This document shows positions 50,301-59,370 of a stretch of 64,000 nucleotides of DNA, one piece after another; the first letter of the stretch is position 1, and the number at the start of each line of letters is the position of its first letter. Where the stretch lies: assembly GCA_945829235.1 (NCBI GenBank), contig CALZUA010000001.1, forward strand, positions 62,001 to 126,000, in the 5' to 3' direction. Made by a program: the position numbers and the translations under genes. A model generated the notes under the pieces. That model was not told where the DNA came from. It saw nothing but the letters and a program-made list of their open reading frames with translations, and did not search any database. Source of the stretch: an uncultured Clostridia bacterium. Its GTDB lineage: Bacteria > Bacillota > Clostridia > Oscillospirales > Ruminococcaceae.

Positions 50301-51214
50301 ATTGACGGATTTGCCTTGAAATTCGCATAATCCTTTTCAAGAATCGAGAAACGCATTTGGTCGAAATCTCTTGAATTTGAAATCTCATCAAAAACCTCTT
50401 TAAAGTTTTTGGACTTCTTTTTGGCTTCTTTGGAAGCGTCCAAGAGTTGATATTCACTGACGCTGTTGGTTATAGTATCGATACTTGACTGTATCTTGGA
50501 AAACTGCCTGTCAATCAGCTCGATATAAACGTCCAAATACTCTTTTTCGAGAGCGTCAATCGAGGAGTGCGCGTCAACGGATTTGTCAAGCCACTCGTCA
50601 GCATTACCGTATGAGGAAAGCATATCTGCGGTTTTAGCGACGCTTTCAAACAGCTTTTGGTCGTCCTCAAAGTTGAACATATAAAACAGCGTATCGCGTT
50701 TTTCGGCAGAAAAACCGTTTTCGGAGTTTTCGTCGTAGAAATCCTGTTTTATAAGCTGTTCTGCGTCTAATTGCATTGAGGTCCTTTTGGTATCATCGGC
50801 GATTGTAAAATTTATCGGCAGGTCAAATTGCTGAAAATTCTCGCGAATAATACCGAGGCAAAACGCATTTATGGTAGAAATAGACGCGCTTCTGAGGTTG
50901 ATAATCTGCTCGGAAAGGTAGTTTCTTTCAGCGACAGATTTGGGAGAATTGTTTTCCGAAAGCTCATCAATTTTTTCTTGCAAAGCTTTATTGAGTTTTT
51001 CGCGAAGACTTTGAGTTGCGTTTACGGTAAAGGTCATAATTGCGAGGGAAGACGCGTCGAGGGGATTGTCTACATCGGAAATCAAGCGTATAATTCTCTC
51101 GACAAGAAGCGTTGTTTTACCGCTTCCCGCGGCGGCTGTAACAACGGCGGGTTTATTTATCGAAAAATCAATTGCGTCTATTTGTTCATCGGTAAAGTCT
51201 ACTTTTTTACTCAT
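47348..51214 (-). CDS. addA: ATP-dependent helicase/nuclease AddA
   Basis: The UvrD-like motor and nuclease subunit of AddAB, which processes double-strand breaks for recombination. 1288 residues. Walker A GSGKTT is at 30-35, the DExx box in IIVDEFQDSND, helicase motif MTFHASKGLE and LLYVAMTRAQEKL, and the C-terminal RecB-like nuclease motif VVIDYKTDYD near residue 1235. An acidic insertion of 7-residue repeats (LVVEDEE, LVDEDKE, LVDEDEE) sits near 1035-1065 between helicase and nuclease. ATG 51214 overlaps the addB stop (TGATG). Confidence 0.94.
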   Translation of the reverse strand: MSKKVDFTDEQIDAIDFSINKPAVVTAAAGSGKTTLLVERIIRLISDVDNPLDASSLAIMTFTVNATQSLREKLNKALQEKIDELSENNSPKSVAERNYLSEQIINLRSASISTINAFCLGIIRENFQQFDLPINFTIADDTKRTSMQLDAEQLIKQDFYDENSENGFSAEKRDTLFYMFNFEDDQKLFESVAKTADMLSSYGNADEWLDKSVDAHSSIDALEKEYLDVYIELIDRQFSKIQSSIDTITNSVSEYQLLDASKEAKKKSKNFKEVFDEISNSRDFDQMRFSILEKDYANFKANPSMSTLETLIDNAAKYPENPQKLSQKDRQLQPRKDFNKATKIFSNAYSKIIDLTFSKSEEELSLSEQSIAAQAFAELVKKYISYYSEIKRSQGCIDFSDCELILLEKLQKDDDFRKQLSQRFSCIIVDEFQDSNDVQAEIFRLLGNGNLFYVGDVKQAIYAFRGGNPMIMAKLCNGADGFSPLPLNMNFRSRKQIINVVNAAFCGLMTEEYGGVDYEHGNQLEYGAKFQPLSNAEEAKYNAELYELVIKGSDEEKAIKSARFTARLIKKIVDDENFFITKKDKDDNEIRVRPTYSDFIILMRKNKNIKHYRNALAELDIPAISSKSRNFLASEEISLIISLLKVIDNPLRDEDTINVLMSPLYDFSAEEIAELKLGVLGYNVDELSDDDINKISQHTKKGSLYKCLKFCTQQTGERFSPVENDSLKNAEQAEEDLSKRGISRVISQKAEAYLRDLESFRYFMSNNSTDNLIGKIYEDTDVFAVVSAYDDSRQRISNLRRFETIATDFVAREYGMLSDFLRFIDKSIQDTSDIEEANTPENAENSVRIMTFHASKGLEAPICILAELDEKLNGSDAKGPFLKNHDYGFSIDYVDRKNRFRFKTFSGIALRNVNKKNPIGEELRLLYVAMTRAQEKLIMIEPNTEKNISEITTKDFDPDEIFEGTKPFRWVSSALMRWISVDERKEGRKTIKSYSFGDLPLNFNKVTDEMLNNFVNGVTTEPCVEINDNQNDEENVVEDEELVVEDEELVDEDKELVDEDEEELFSENARELAELISKPYHNLDETHRQAKFSVTELAHKNKQIPFTLTKPAFAVSGKMIGADLGNAYHHCMEHISFDVVRNSPENELIDNISNELCRLCDEGKITEDEFNCIKAERIAGFFTSNLGKRMLNSENIMREFPFYAEIEGSQIDEKLSGKIGVQGRIDAFFIENDEIVVIDYKTDYDIKAELDAYEMQVKIYAGVLPMLLGKSVSQTCLYSFSEGKEISL
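48036..48122 (-). repeat. 21-bp tandem repeat in addA
   Basis: Three to four diverged copies of a 21-bp unit encode the acidic heptads LVVEDEE/LVDEDKE/LVDEDEE. Such an array could vary in copy number between strains. Confidence 0.85.
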
Positions 51215-54200
51215 CAATTTTTTCCTTTCTCGGCTTCAAGAATATCGATAATATTCTCATTGTTGTTACCGCAAATCAACTTGAACCGACAGTAATCGCA
51301 AGGCATTTTGGCAACGGGACTGCCTTCTTTTCCGTTGATATCGATTGGTCTTTCCTTGTGTCTTAACGGCAAGGCGTCGATATTACCGCTGAAAAGCTGT
51401 TCAAAATTCTGCTTCAAAAGCGAGATACACTCGTTACGCAATTCGTTGTATTGAGCGGAGTCGGGTGAGTTTCCATTTGGCGGCATAAACACCTTTTCGA
51501 TAGCCTTTTTCGTTTCCTCGTCAAGCGTATTATTGTTTAAAGCCTCATCGCTGAAGATTTTATTGGTAAGGAATTCACGATATTTTTTTGTTTCTTCATC
51601 GGTGAAATCATCTTTAACATACAAGCCGCTTTGATGATGATTCATAGCAAGGATACGGAAAGCGGACATTTTGTCCTTGACAGCACCCGAGTTTGCCGAA
51701 GGAATATAACAAATTCCGCCGGGATTGACCTTCGGAGTATTGCTTTGATTTGCTTCGCAAAGTGCGAAGAGGTAGAGGAGCATCTGAATATTGACACCTT
51801 TTTTTGCCAATTCCGGCTCGAAATTTTTGGCGCTGGATTTGTAGTCAACAATCCTCACATAGGATTCATTATTCTGCGTAAAGAACATATCAACTCTGTC
51901 CACGCGTCCCACAATGTTGACGACAGAACCATCGTCAAGCGTGATTTTAAGCGGCTGTACATTGATGGTTTGGCTTGTGGGAGCGGAAGAGCTTGTGGAA
52001 ATTTGCGGGCACTCCTGCTCATAATTCTCCGAATAAAGCTCCGTTTCCGGCAACACAATTGTTGAACCGTCGTTGCTGTCGATGATGTTCATTTGTGCGG
52101 GTGTGGTTATATCCAACTCAAAGAATTTCGGACGATAATCACGCGCGGCAAACTCTGCCTGAAGCGTTATCAGAACGTCAACCGCGGAGATTGCGAGATT
52201 TTTAAAAAGGAATTTTGTGCGGAAATCCTCTTCAAAGTCATCTGTGGTTTCTTCTTTGAGGTATTCATCGAGATAATGCCGAGCCAAAGCGGTGAAATCA
52301 TTTCTGGTGAGCGCGAAAAACTCTTTCATATTATCGCAGTATGCCTCGAGAGTTTTTTGAAGAACGAAATGAATAGCGTTTCCGCGATTGATTCTGTTGA
52401 AAACACGCTGTGTTCTGTCGCGGATATTCAAGCCGTTTTCGCAAAAAAACTTAAACTTGCACAGGTTCAGCTTTTCGACTGAGGTTGCTCCAACGTTCAC
52501 GTCAAAAAGTTGTTTTGCGGTGATACCTTTCAGCTCGTGATGACCTATTTTCGTTTTCTCTTCATCTGAGAGCTTTTTCCGCGATTTCTTGTGTTGAATT
52601 TTATCGAGTTTCCCGATAAAATCCTCGCATTCCAGAATAGTCAAAGCGTCCTTGAGAGAATCGTTATCCTGCGAATTTTTTGCGAATTTGCTTGCATAAC
52701 GTTGTTTTGCCGCTTTGATTGAACGGCAGAAAAACTTATCGTCAAGCTCTGAGGCTTCGATAATGGTGGTGTTCGGGAAGATGTTCAGGATTTCGTTTAC
52801 CACGAGTGATTTCTGGACGTTTGCGCCTTTCACATCATAGTCGTGAGAAATGATTGTGAGCTTTTCGGTTGCGAGGGAAATGGCTTTGTAGGCGCGGTAA
52901 AGCGACAGGCAGTATTGTTCCTTAGTTGATTTGAGGGCAAAATTGCTTGGATTTGCGATACCAAATTCGGAGATATTTTCTCTGAGAAATTCGGTTTCTT
53001 TTTCGGAAAAAACACCTGCGCCTTCGTTAACAGTGGGGAATTTCTCGTACGATGCACCGAGAATAAACGTTGACTTAATGCCGTTTGCGCGTGTTCTGTC
53101 GATATCGCCGACAATAACGCTGTCCTGAAACTGCGGCGGCTTTGCGAGAGATGTACCCGAGCAGATGTCGGAGAAAATCCGGAAATACTCGTCAAGCGTG
53201 ATGTTAACATTTTTCAGCTCTCTCTCGAGTGTTTCGAGAATAACCGCGAGGGTGTTCCAGAGCTGTTGGTTTAAGCGAAGCAATTCGGTATCGGTTTCCG
53301 ATGAATTTGGCTTTAAACAACGACCGCGAATAGCTCTTTCGATGTCAACCTCTTTGACTGCAAAATTGTAAATCAAGCGGGTAATATCCGAACCGTCCTT
53401 GCCTTTCAGCTCGTTTTTCAGCTTCAAAACAGGCTCGACAACGGCAAGCCGAACCTCTTCGGCATTTTTCTGGGTAAAGGACGTATCATCGTCGTAAGCA
53501 AACGGCTTTTTGAGTTGCTTTGCCTGCAAATTCCATTCAAAAATATACGACTCAAAATCATCGATATCTTTATTGGAAAGCGGGACACGTTTGGATTTAA
53601 TCTCCGATTTGTTCTCGCTGTCAATTATTTGAGATTTGCTCATAAAATTCGTCTTAATCAAACTCAAAACGCTGTCAACCGAGAAATCGCGCAAAACGTT
53701 CAGCAACGCCAAGAAAAAGTTTACGAGCGGCTGATATAAAATAGGCTCGGGAATATCGATAAAATAGGGGATTTCGTACTTGTCGAAGGCGCGTTTTATG
53801 AGCTTTGAATAGGAAGAATCGGCGCATAAAACAGCGATATCGCGGTACTTATAGCCCTTGTCCAGACACAACTGCTTGATTTTTGCGGCAGTGTAATCAA
53901 TCTCATCGTAAACGTCTGCTGAGTGAACGAGTTCACACGCTTCGCCGAGTGAAACGGTACTTTTTTCATTGCTGAAAATTTTCTCGGAAAGCTCGGAAAG
54001 CGGTGAATTTTCGAGAATCCTGCGGGGAATATTGTTTTCCTCGATAACAATTTTTGCTCCGTTATCGCGCGCGTAACCGACAATTTTGTCAATCTGATTT
54101 CTCAATCCCGAGAACAAATTTTCGCGAGAATTTGAGCTGAATTCAACCGTGAAACCAAACGTAACATTCTTTGCTTTTTCGGTAAGTTTCATCAAAAAAT

Positions 54201-54873
54201 TCAGCTGATTACCGGTGAAATCGTTAAAGCAATCCACGAAAACATCGGCGTCTACAAACAGCGAATTTTTTTCGGACGCAATAAAATCGGCCGCCTCGCC
54301 AATCGCGTCAACCCTGTCTATATAGCCGCTCATCAAGCTTTCATAGCTTGCTTGAATTTTTGAAACATCGCATAATTTTTCCACAAACGGAAGGTGATTT
54401 TTCAAAGACTCATTTGTGTTGAGATTTTTCCGAATATTGCCCTCATCGAGCTTTGACGCAGACAAACCCGCGGCGTTGAGCATAGAAACAGTCGTGAGCA
54501 TTTTCTGGCAGAAGCCCGATTTTTCAGCTTGACTTGAGAGTGAAGTGAGCGCGTTTTTTTGCTCGCGAACAGCCTTGTGCATCAAGATATTTTTTATCGT
54601 ATCATCTGCGGGAATACGCTTCTCGCCTTTGTTGGCGAGGATTTTCTCGGAGAGTGAGGAGAAGGTTTCGATGTAAATTTCGTTGTGACGCGTCAACAAT
54701 TTTCGTTCAAGCAGGTCGTTATAGACAGCCTTTTCGGTTTCAAATTCAAATTGGTCGGGCACGATAAAAACGATATTTTTCTTATTTTCATCGCTTGTCA
54801 AAAGCTCGCAAATTTCCTGACGAACAACTCTTGAAACGTCAAATTCCGCCCCGTTAGCAATAATTTTAACCAC
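51214..54873 (-). CDS. addB: ATP-dependent helicase/nuclease AddB
   Basis: Partner of AddA, 1219 residues. The N-terminal inactivated helicase region begins VFIVPDQFEFETEKAVY; the C-terminal nuclease shows VDYKSSAKNFEP, and the Fe-S staple cysteines are LCKFKFF (first Cys) and CDYCRFKLIC near the end, the standard C and CxxCx5C set. Starts with GTG at 54873 behind GAAAGGATG, 4 nt after the HAD-fusion gene. Confidence 0.93.
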   Translation of the reverse strand: MVKIIANGAEFDVSRVVRQEICELLTSDENKKNIVFIVPDQFEFETEKAVYNDLLERKLLTRHNEIYIETFSSLSEKILANKGEKRIPADDTIKNILMHKAVREQKNALTSLSSQAEKSGFCQKMLTTVSMLNAAGLSASKLDEGNIRKNLNTNESLKNHLPFVEKLCDVSKIQASYESLMSGYIDRVDAIGEAADFIASEKNSLFVDADVFVDCFNDFTGNQLNFLMKLTEKAKNVTFGFTVEFSSNSRENLFSGLRNQIDKIVGYARDNGAKIVIEENNIPRRILENSPLSELSEKIFSNEKSTVSLGEACELVHSADVYDEIDYTAAKIKQLCLDKGYKYRDIAVLCADSSYSKLIKRAFDKYEIPYFIDIPEPILYQPLVNFFLALLNVLRDFSVDSVLSLIKTNFMSKSQIIDSENKSEIKSKRVPLSNKDIDDFESYIFEWNLQAKQLKKPFAYDDDTSFTQKNAEEVRLAVVEPVLKLKNELKGKDGSDITRLIYNFAVKEVDIERAIRGRCLKPNSSETDTELLRLNQQLWNTLAVILETLERELKNVNITLDEYFRIFSDICSGTSLAKPPQFQDSVIVGDIDRTRANGIKSTFILGASYEKFPTVNEGAGVFSEKETEFLRENISEFGIANPSNFALKSTKEQYCLSLYRAYKAISLATEKLTIISHDYDVKGANVQKSLVVNEILNIFPNTTIIEASELDDKFFCRSIKAAKQRYASKFAKNSQDNDSLKDALTILECEDFIGKLDKIQHKKSRKKLSDEEKTKIGHHELKGITAKQLFDVNVGATSVEKLNLCKFKFFCENGLNIRDRTQRVFNRINRGNAIHFVLQKTLEAYCDNMKEFFALTRNDFTALARHYLDEYLKEETTDDFEEDFRTKFLFKNLAISAVDVLITLQAEFAARDYRPKFFELDITTPAQMNIIDSNDGSTIVLPETELYSENYEQECPQISTSSSAPTSQTINVQPLKITLDDGSVVNIVGRVDRVDMFFTQNNESYVRIVDYKSSAKNFEPELAKKGVNIQMLLYLFALCEANQSNTPKVNPGGICYIPSANSGAVKDKMSAFRILAMNHHQSGLYVKDDFTDEETKKYREFLTNKIFSDEALNNNTLDEETKKAIEKVFMPPNGNSPDSAQYNELRNECISLLKQNFEQLFSGNIDALPLRHKERPIDINGKEGSPVAKMPCDYCRFKLICGNNNENIIDILEAEKGKN

Positions 54874-54877
54874 AAAA

Positions 54878-56428
54878 TCATCCTTTCAAAACTGTATAAA
54901 CATACGCGTTTTTGCGTTTCCCAATCATTTTTACAATTCCGATTTCCCTCAAAATTTCAAGCCTCAACGAAGAATTTGCCTCGCCTGCAATCTTGCAGAA
55001 CTCTTTTTTCGTGAAATTTTCCGGCAGATTTTTCGGAAGCAGACGGCGATAATCCGTTGAGTTTTCAAAGCAAATCTCCTCGACAATTTCCGTCGGAATT
55101 TTCTCAATCAGGCACTTTTTTCGTGCAGTTCTGCTCCGCAAATCGGGGATTTTTTCGCCGTCAAAATACACGATTTTCTCAACCCTCAGCTTTACGATAA
55201 CGATTTTCAGATTGTCATTCCGCAAAAAATTTCTTATCGAATAAAGCTCGTCAAAAATTTTAAGCCAAGACGAGGTTTTTCTGGGATTGTCGGTTTTGAC
55301 AACTTCGCCCGACTCGTTGTTGACGAACAGTGTTTTACTCTCGCAGATAAACGGGTGAACGAGATTTACGCGCGCGTTTCCGAGGAACACCGAGAGCTTC
55401 TCGCGTAGCTTGTAGAGCTGTTTTGTCTGGATTTCAAAAATGCCGTTCTCGCTCACAGCGTCAGCGTAAAAGTTGCCGATTTTGACTTCCTGTTCATCTG
55501 AAAATGGTGCATAATAATTTTTCAACGCCGCGTGAATTAACTTTTCGTTCTGCGTTCCAACGGTACTTTTAATGCGGTTTTGCGCCAATTCCACAGCTTT
55601 TTTGAAGCGGTCGGTTGTGGTATTTTCGCGTCTTTCGATAAATTTTGCAACCGCGTCAAGTTCGTTTTCCTCGATAATAATGTCGGCAATCTCCTTCAGT
55701 TCATCGAAAGCATTTCGCACAGCAACGCCTAAATCTGCCGCTTTCAGCATATCAATATCGTTTTTATTGTCGCCGAAGCAAACCATTTTATCGGCGTTCA
55801 AAAGCGCCTTAACCTGCCGAACCGCAACCGCTTTTCCCGCTTTTTTATCATAGATTTCGTACCAAGTTGTGTCATCATAGGTGTCAGCCTGAAAGTTATG
55901 CGCGAAGCCGTTTTCCGATGTAAAAAAGCTGTCGAGCAACTCGGTGTTTTCCGCATTCAAAACGGTGAGATAAAACACGTTTCCCTCAAACAGCTCGTCG
56001 TAATTTTTTGCTGTACGAAGCCGTTTGTCGCCCTTTCTCGCGTTAATGTAGCTCCTCACCTGCTCAATTTTTTCGCCGAGAAACGAAACGCGTTCCTCGC
56101 CGTTAATGTACGAATAAACAAGCGGCGCGAGGTTGTTTTCGCGAAAAAATTTCTCGGCAATTTTCAGCGATTTTTTTGTAAAAACGTTCTCGATGAGATG
56201 CTCGCCGGTTCTCGGGTCAATCACGAAAACCCCGTTGAAAGTAACAGCGGGGAGGTCGAGATTCAACTTTTTAACAAGCGGCGCGGCGCTCGAAAAGGAA
56301 CGCGCAGTCGCGTAGGTGAAAAGGACGCCGTTTTCGATGAGCGAGTTAAGCGTGTTTACGGAAAAATCGGAAATCGACGCGTCGTTTTTGAGGAGCGTTC
56401 CATCGAGGTCGGTTACATAAAGCGTCAT
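54878..56428 (-). CDS. HAD (Cof-type) phosphatase fused to a nuclease-like and winged-helix region
   Basis: A 516-residue protein. Residues 1-270 are a complete Cof-type HAD hydrolase: DLDGTLL (nucleophile Asp near residue 7), a Thr/Ser motif, Lys, and CFGDNKNDIDMLKAA; members dephosphorylate sugar phosphates or FMN-like compounds. From ~280 a second region begins (QNEKLIHAALKNYYAP, FYADAVSENGIFEIQT) which looks like a PD-(D/E)xK-type fold, with D and E-x-Q in place of E-x-K, and ends in a winged helix (LPENFTKKEFCKIAGEA). I know this C-terminal part as an independent unnamed Firmicute protein but not fused to HAD. ATG 56428 fits the HAD start. Confidence 0.75.
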   Translation of the reverse strand: MTLYVTDLDGTLLKNDASISDFSVNTLNSLIENGVLFTYATARSFSSAAPLVKKLNLDLPAVTFNGVFVIDPRTGEHLIENVFTKKSLKIAEKFFRENNLAPLVYSYINGEERVSFLGEKIEQVRSYINARKGDKRLRTAKNYDELFEGNVFYLTVLNAENTELLDSFFTSENGFAHNFQADTYDDTTWYEIYDKKAGKAVAVRQVKALLNADKMVCFGDNKNDIDMLKAADLGVAVRNAFDELKEIADIIIEENELDAVAKFIERRENTTTDRFKKAVELAQNRIKSTVGTQNEKLIHAALKNYYAPFSDEQEVKIGNFYADAVSENGIFEIQTKQLYKLREKLSVFLGNARVNLVHPFICESKTLFVNNESGEVVKTDNPRKTSSWLKIFDELYSIRNFLRNDNLKIVIVKLRVEKIVYFDGEKIPDLRSRTARKKCLIEKIPTEIVEEICFENSTDYRRLLPKNLPENFTKKEFCKIAGEANSSLRLEILREIGIVKMIGKRKNAYVYTVLKG

Positions 56429-56429
56429 A

Positions 56430-57227
56430 TCAATAGTCCTTGCAACCTTCAACGACAAAGCGGTGCGTGAGCATATACTCGCGCAGTTCCTGCATTGCGG
56501 GGAAGCGGAAGCCCTCGCTCTGAATTGCACAACAACCGCACGCGTTTGCGCGAACAACCGCTTCACTTAGCGGAATTTTCTCGATTATACCGCTGATAAG
56601 TCCCGCGGCAAAAGCGTCGCCGGCACCCGTCACATCGACAACCTTGTCCGCTCTGAAAGTTGGCGCATCGCCGCTTTCAACGTGGCTTTTGAAGAATGCA
56701 CCTTGCTTTCCGAGGGTTATCACAATTTTGTTGCCGCCGAGCGAGATGTAATAATCTGCGATTTCCCGCGGCTCAGACAGCCCGCAGAGCAACTTCGCGT
56801 CCTCAACGGACGGCACGAAAACCTCAGCTTTTACAGCGATATCGTTGATGATTTCAGCGTTATCTTTTCCGCAATCTCCCGGGTCAAACACAACAGGAAT
56901 TTCAAGCCGTTTGCATTTCTCGCACAGGCTTCTTGCGAATTTATATGATTCCTCGCTGTCAACAACAAGCTCTCCCGTAATAAAAACTGCGTCAAAATCC
57001 TCGGGAAATGCATCGAAATGCTTGTCGTCAAACGAGGTTATAAGGCTGTCGTCAACACCGCTTTTCTGAAAAAGAATGCGGATAATCTCCTCATATTTTT
57101 CTTCGGTTTTTGCGACAAGAGAAGCCGAAACACCGAGCTTTGCAAGCGCAATAGCCGTATCAATTCCCGCTCCTTTGACATCTTTTCCGTCATAGCTTGC
57201 CTTGCACAGAATTAAAGCTTTTTGCAT
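56430..57227 (-). CDS. PfkB/ribokinase-family carbohydrate kinase
   Basis: A 265-residue sugar or nucleoside kinase. The second PfkB signature is VVDVTGAGDAFAAGLISG (about residue 205), with GAGD holding the anion hole and catalytic Asp; the N-terminal GAGIDTAIALAKLG is the first signature. Substrate unknown. ATG 57227 is placed by CGGAGGAAATT. Thirteen bases after hisS, one base before the HAD gene. Confidence 0.87.
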   Translation of the reverse strand: MQKALILCKASYDGKDVKGAGIDTAIALAKLGVSASLVAKTEEKYEEIIRILFQKSGVDDSLITSFDDKHFDAFPEDFDAVFITGELVVDSEESYKFARSLCEKCKRLEIPVVFDPGDCGKDNAEIINDIAVKAEVFVPSVEDAKLLCGLSEPREIADYYISLGGNKIVITLGKQGAFFKSHVESGDAPTFRADKVVDVTGAGDAFAAGLISGIIEKIPLSEAVVRANACGCCAIQSEGFRFPAMQELREYMLTHRFVVEGCKDY

Positions 57228-57240
57228 AATTTCCTCCGAA

Positions 57241-58455
57241 TCAGAAAGTCCTGATATTTCCGTCCTCGTAGGCAAAACCCGTGTAGCCGCCCGCCTGAAG
57301 CCTGTCCAAAAAGCTCTTCATTTTCTTGGGCTTTTTGAAGAGCGCAACATCATAATTTTCGCGAAGCTCCTCGGCTTTTTTGTAAGCGCCGAGGAAATTC
57401 TCCTCGTAAAGCACCGCAATTTTTTCCTTTGCAGAGGACTTGCGCTTCATATCCGAGAGAATGCTGAAAATCCTCTCAAAGCCGATTGAGAAGCCACACG
57501 CGGGGATATCCTCACCGATGAATTTGCCGATTAACTTGTCGTATCTTCCGCCGCCGGCAACCGAGCTTCCGAAATTCTCGCTACGCACCTCGAAAACGGT
57601 GCCCGTGTAATAGCCCTGTCCGCGAACCAGCGAAATATCAAACTCCACGCCGTATTTACCATCGGCAATTTCCTTGCTTGTTGAAATAATCCCCGAAAGC
57701 CGCGCGGTTGCGTCCTCGCCGACAATCTCGCGAACCTTGTCGATATCGAGCGGGAGCTGTTTCAAGACATCGGCAAACTTATCGACAGCCGCCTTCTCAA
57801 AGCCCTTTTCAAGCAACTCCGCGACAACTCCCTCAGCACCGATTTTGTCGAGTTTATCGAAGCTCACGCAAACGGACGCGAGCTGTTCATCGGAAAAACC
57901 ACAGCTCGAGAGCAGAGCATTGAGGACGGTTCTGTCGTTAACGCGAACGGTGAAATCGCCTATTTGAAGCGCCGTGAGAGCCTTTGCGGTGACGGCAATC
58001 AGCTCGATTTCGCACTCCGCCGAAGCGTCGCCGATAACGTCGATATCGCACTGCATAAACTCGCGCAGGCGACCTTTTTGCGGGTTCTCGGCGCGGTACA
58101 CCTTGTCCATCTGAATTGCCTTAAACGGCATCGTGAGGTTCTGGCGATTTGCCGCAAAATAGCGCGTGAGCGGGAGCGTGAGGTCGTACCTCAAGCCCAT
58201 ATCGCATAGCTCACCGCCGTTTGCAAGCGCGCTTTGGAGCTTGTCGCCGCGCTTTAAAATCTTGAAGATGAGGTTGAGGTTGTCGCCGCCGTCGCTCTTG
58301 TCGAGGTTTTCGATGTCCTCAACGGCGGGTGTCATAATGCGGGAAAAGCCGTTTTTTCTGTAAATCTCGAAGATTGTATTCTGAATGTTTTCACGAAGCT
58401 CCGCCTCTTCGGGGAGGTAGTCGCGAGTTCCCTTTACGCATTTAATTTTCATCAT
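57241..58455 (-). CDS. hisS: Histidyl-tRNA synthetase (short form)
   Basis: A 404-residue class II synthetase. Motif 1 begins KGTRDYLPEEAELR, the histidine-specific RYDLTLPLTRY and RGQGYYTGTVFEV are clear, and motif 3 is GFSIGFERIFSIL; the C-terminal anticodon domain is short. First gene of the operon; the promoter lies 36 bp upstream. No T-box leader was found, and the leader is too short for one. Confidence 0.92.
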   Translation of the reverse strand: MMKIKCVKGTRDYLPEEAELRENIQNTIFEIYRKNGFSRIMTPAVEDIENLDKSDGGDNLNLIFKILKRGDKLQSALANGGELCDMGLRYDLTLPLTRYFAANRQNLTMPFKAIQMDKVYRAENPQKGRLREFMQCDIDVIGDASAECEIELIAVTAKALTALQIGDFTVRVNDRTVLNALLSSCGFSDEQLASVCVSFDKLDKIGAEGVVAELLEKGFEKAAVDKFADVLKQLPLDIDKVREIVGEDATARLSGIISTSKEIADGKYGVEFDISLVRGQGYYTGTVFEVRSENFGSSVAGGGRYDKLIGKFIGEDIPACGFSIGFERIFSILSDMKRKSSAKEKIAVLYEENFLGAYKKAEELRENYDVALFKKPKKMKSFLDRLQAGGYTGFAYEDGNIRTF

Positions 58456-58490
58456 AAATTCCTTTCGTTAAACCAAATCATATATACCTA

Positions 58491-58519
58491 ATTATAACAT
58501 TTTTCGTACATTTTGTCAA
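58491..58519 (-). promoter_or_regulatory. Promoter of the hisS-addBA operon
   Basis: Minus-strand TTGACA (58514-58519) and TATAAT (58491-58496), spacer 17 bp. Confidence 0.85.
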
Positions 58520-58558
58520 GAATATTTACGTCACAACCGAGCATTTTTGTGAAAGATT

Positions 58559-59038
58559 TCAAAAGTTTTTTTCAACCGAGAGTATAGGATAACCGCTAAT
58601 ATACGGCTTGACCATATCGGGGTGAAGCTTGGCGGCGGCGAAGAGCATCTCGGCGAAATTGTCCTTTTTGAGAAAGTCGCCCAGCGTTTTCAGCGGGAGC
58701 TTTGATACGCTTTCGCAGACGGGCGACACGGTTATCACGCGGAAATCGCCGAGCTTATTCACGCGAAACGGCCATATCGCGCAGTCAAGCGGCTTGAGTT
58801 CACCGAGAGTACAACCGTTTTCGGAAACCGCGGGGCAGTACACAACATTTTCCCCGTCAAACTTCATCGGCAAAACGTACTCCTCGCCGCGTTTTTCGAG
58901 CGCAACACCGAGCTTTTCCTCAACCTTATCCTTAATTTCGTGGAAAATCAGCGGTATTTCCCACTTGTCACTTTCGACAAAGCCACAACAAATTCGGCAT
59001 TTTGCACAATCATTTTTTGACAAAATTTCACCCAACAT
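58559..59038 (-). CDS. YkgJ-type cysteine-cluster protein (putative Zn/Fe-binding)
   Basis: A 159-residue protein of the YkgJ family: CAKCRICCGF near the N terminus and CPAVSENGCTLGELKPLDC in the middle supply conserved cysteines thought to bind zinc or iron-sulfur. The role of the family is unknown. Its leader is ~115 nt and contains no recognised element. Confidence 0.85.
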   Translation of the reverse strand: MLGEILSKNDCAKCRICCGFVESDKWEIPLIFHEIKDKVEEKLGVALEKRGEEYVLPMKFDGENVVYCPAVSENGCTLGELKPLDCAIWPFRVNKLGDFRVITVSPVCESVSKLPLKTLGDFLKKDNFAEMLFAAAKLHPDMVKPYISGYPILSVEKNF

Positions 59039-59157
59039 CTAAAAATCTTCCTTTCTTTGCGGATTATTCGTCATAACCACTATCGATAATAAAGAACGAT
59101 TAAAATTCAAAACTGTCTAACCCTGCAAAACAGTGTTTTTTATCAACCATCAGCTAT

Positions 59158-59186
59158 ATTGTAAACGATTTTCCGATGTTTGTCAA
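59158..59186 (-). promoter_or_regulatory. Promoter of the YkgJ gene
   Basis: Minus-strand TTGACA (59181-59186) and TACAAT (59158-59163), spacer 17 bp. Confidence 0.8.
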
Positions 59187-59281
59187 GCAAGAATATCGGC
59201 TTGGTAAATTGTTAGCATATAAAATTATTGATGATAATAAACAAAAATGTTCATTCGTTGGCTTTTTTAAACGAAATTTAC

Positions 59282-59309
59282 TTGACAAGCCTGTAAAAAG
59301 AGTTATAAT
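59282..59309 (+). promoter_or_regulatory. Promoter of marR
   Basis: TTGACA (59282-59287) and TATAAT (59304-59309), spacer 16 bp. Confidence 0.75.
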
Positions 59310-59370
59310 AAAATAAGGTAATATTCTATAATCAGCGAAAATCTGAAATTTATCTGAAAGGATTGTTTTA

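Noticed and set aside
58456-58520. T-box leader for hisS
   Set aside because: The distance between promoter and start is about 35 nt, too short for a T-box, and no T-box core sequence is present.
59039-59157. Riboswitch or structured leader before the YkgJ gene
   Set aside because: The ~115-nt leader has only a 5-bp hairpin (ACTGT...ACAGT) and no pattern of a known riboswitch.
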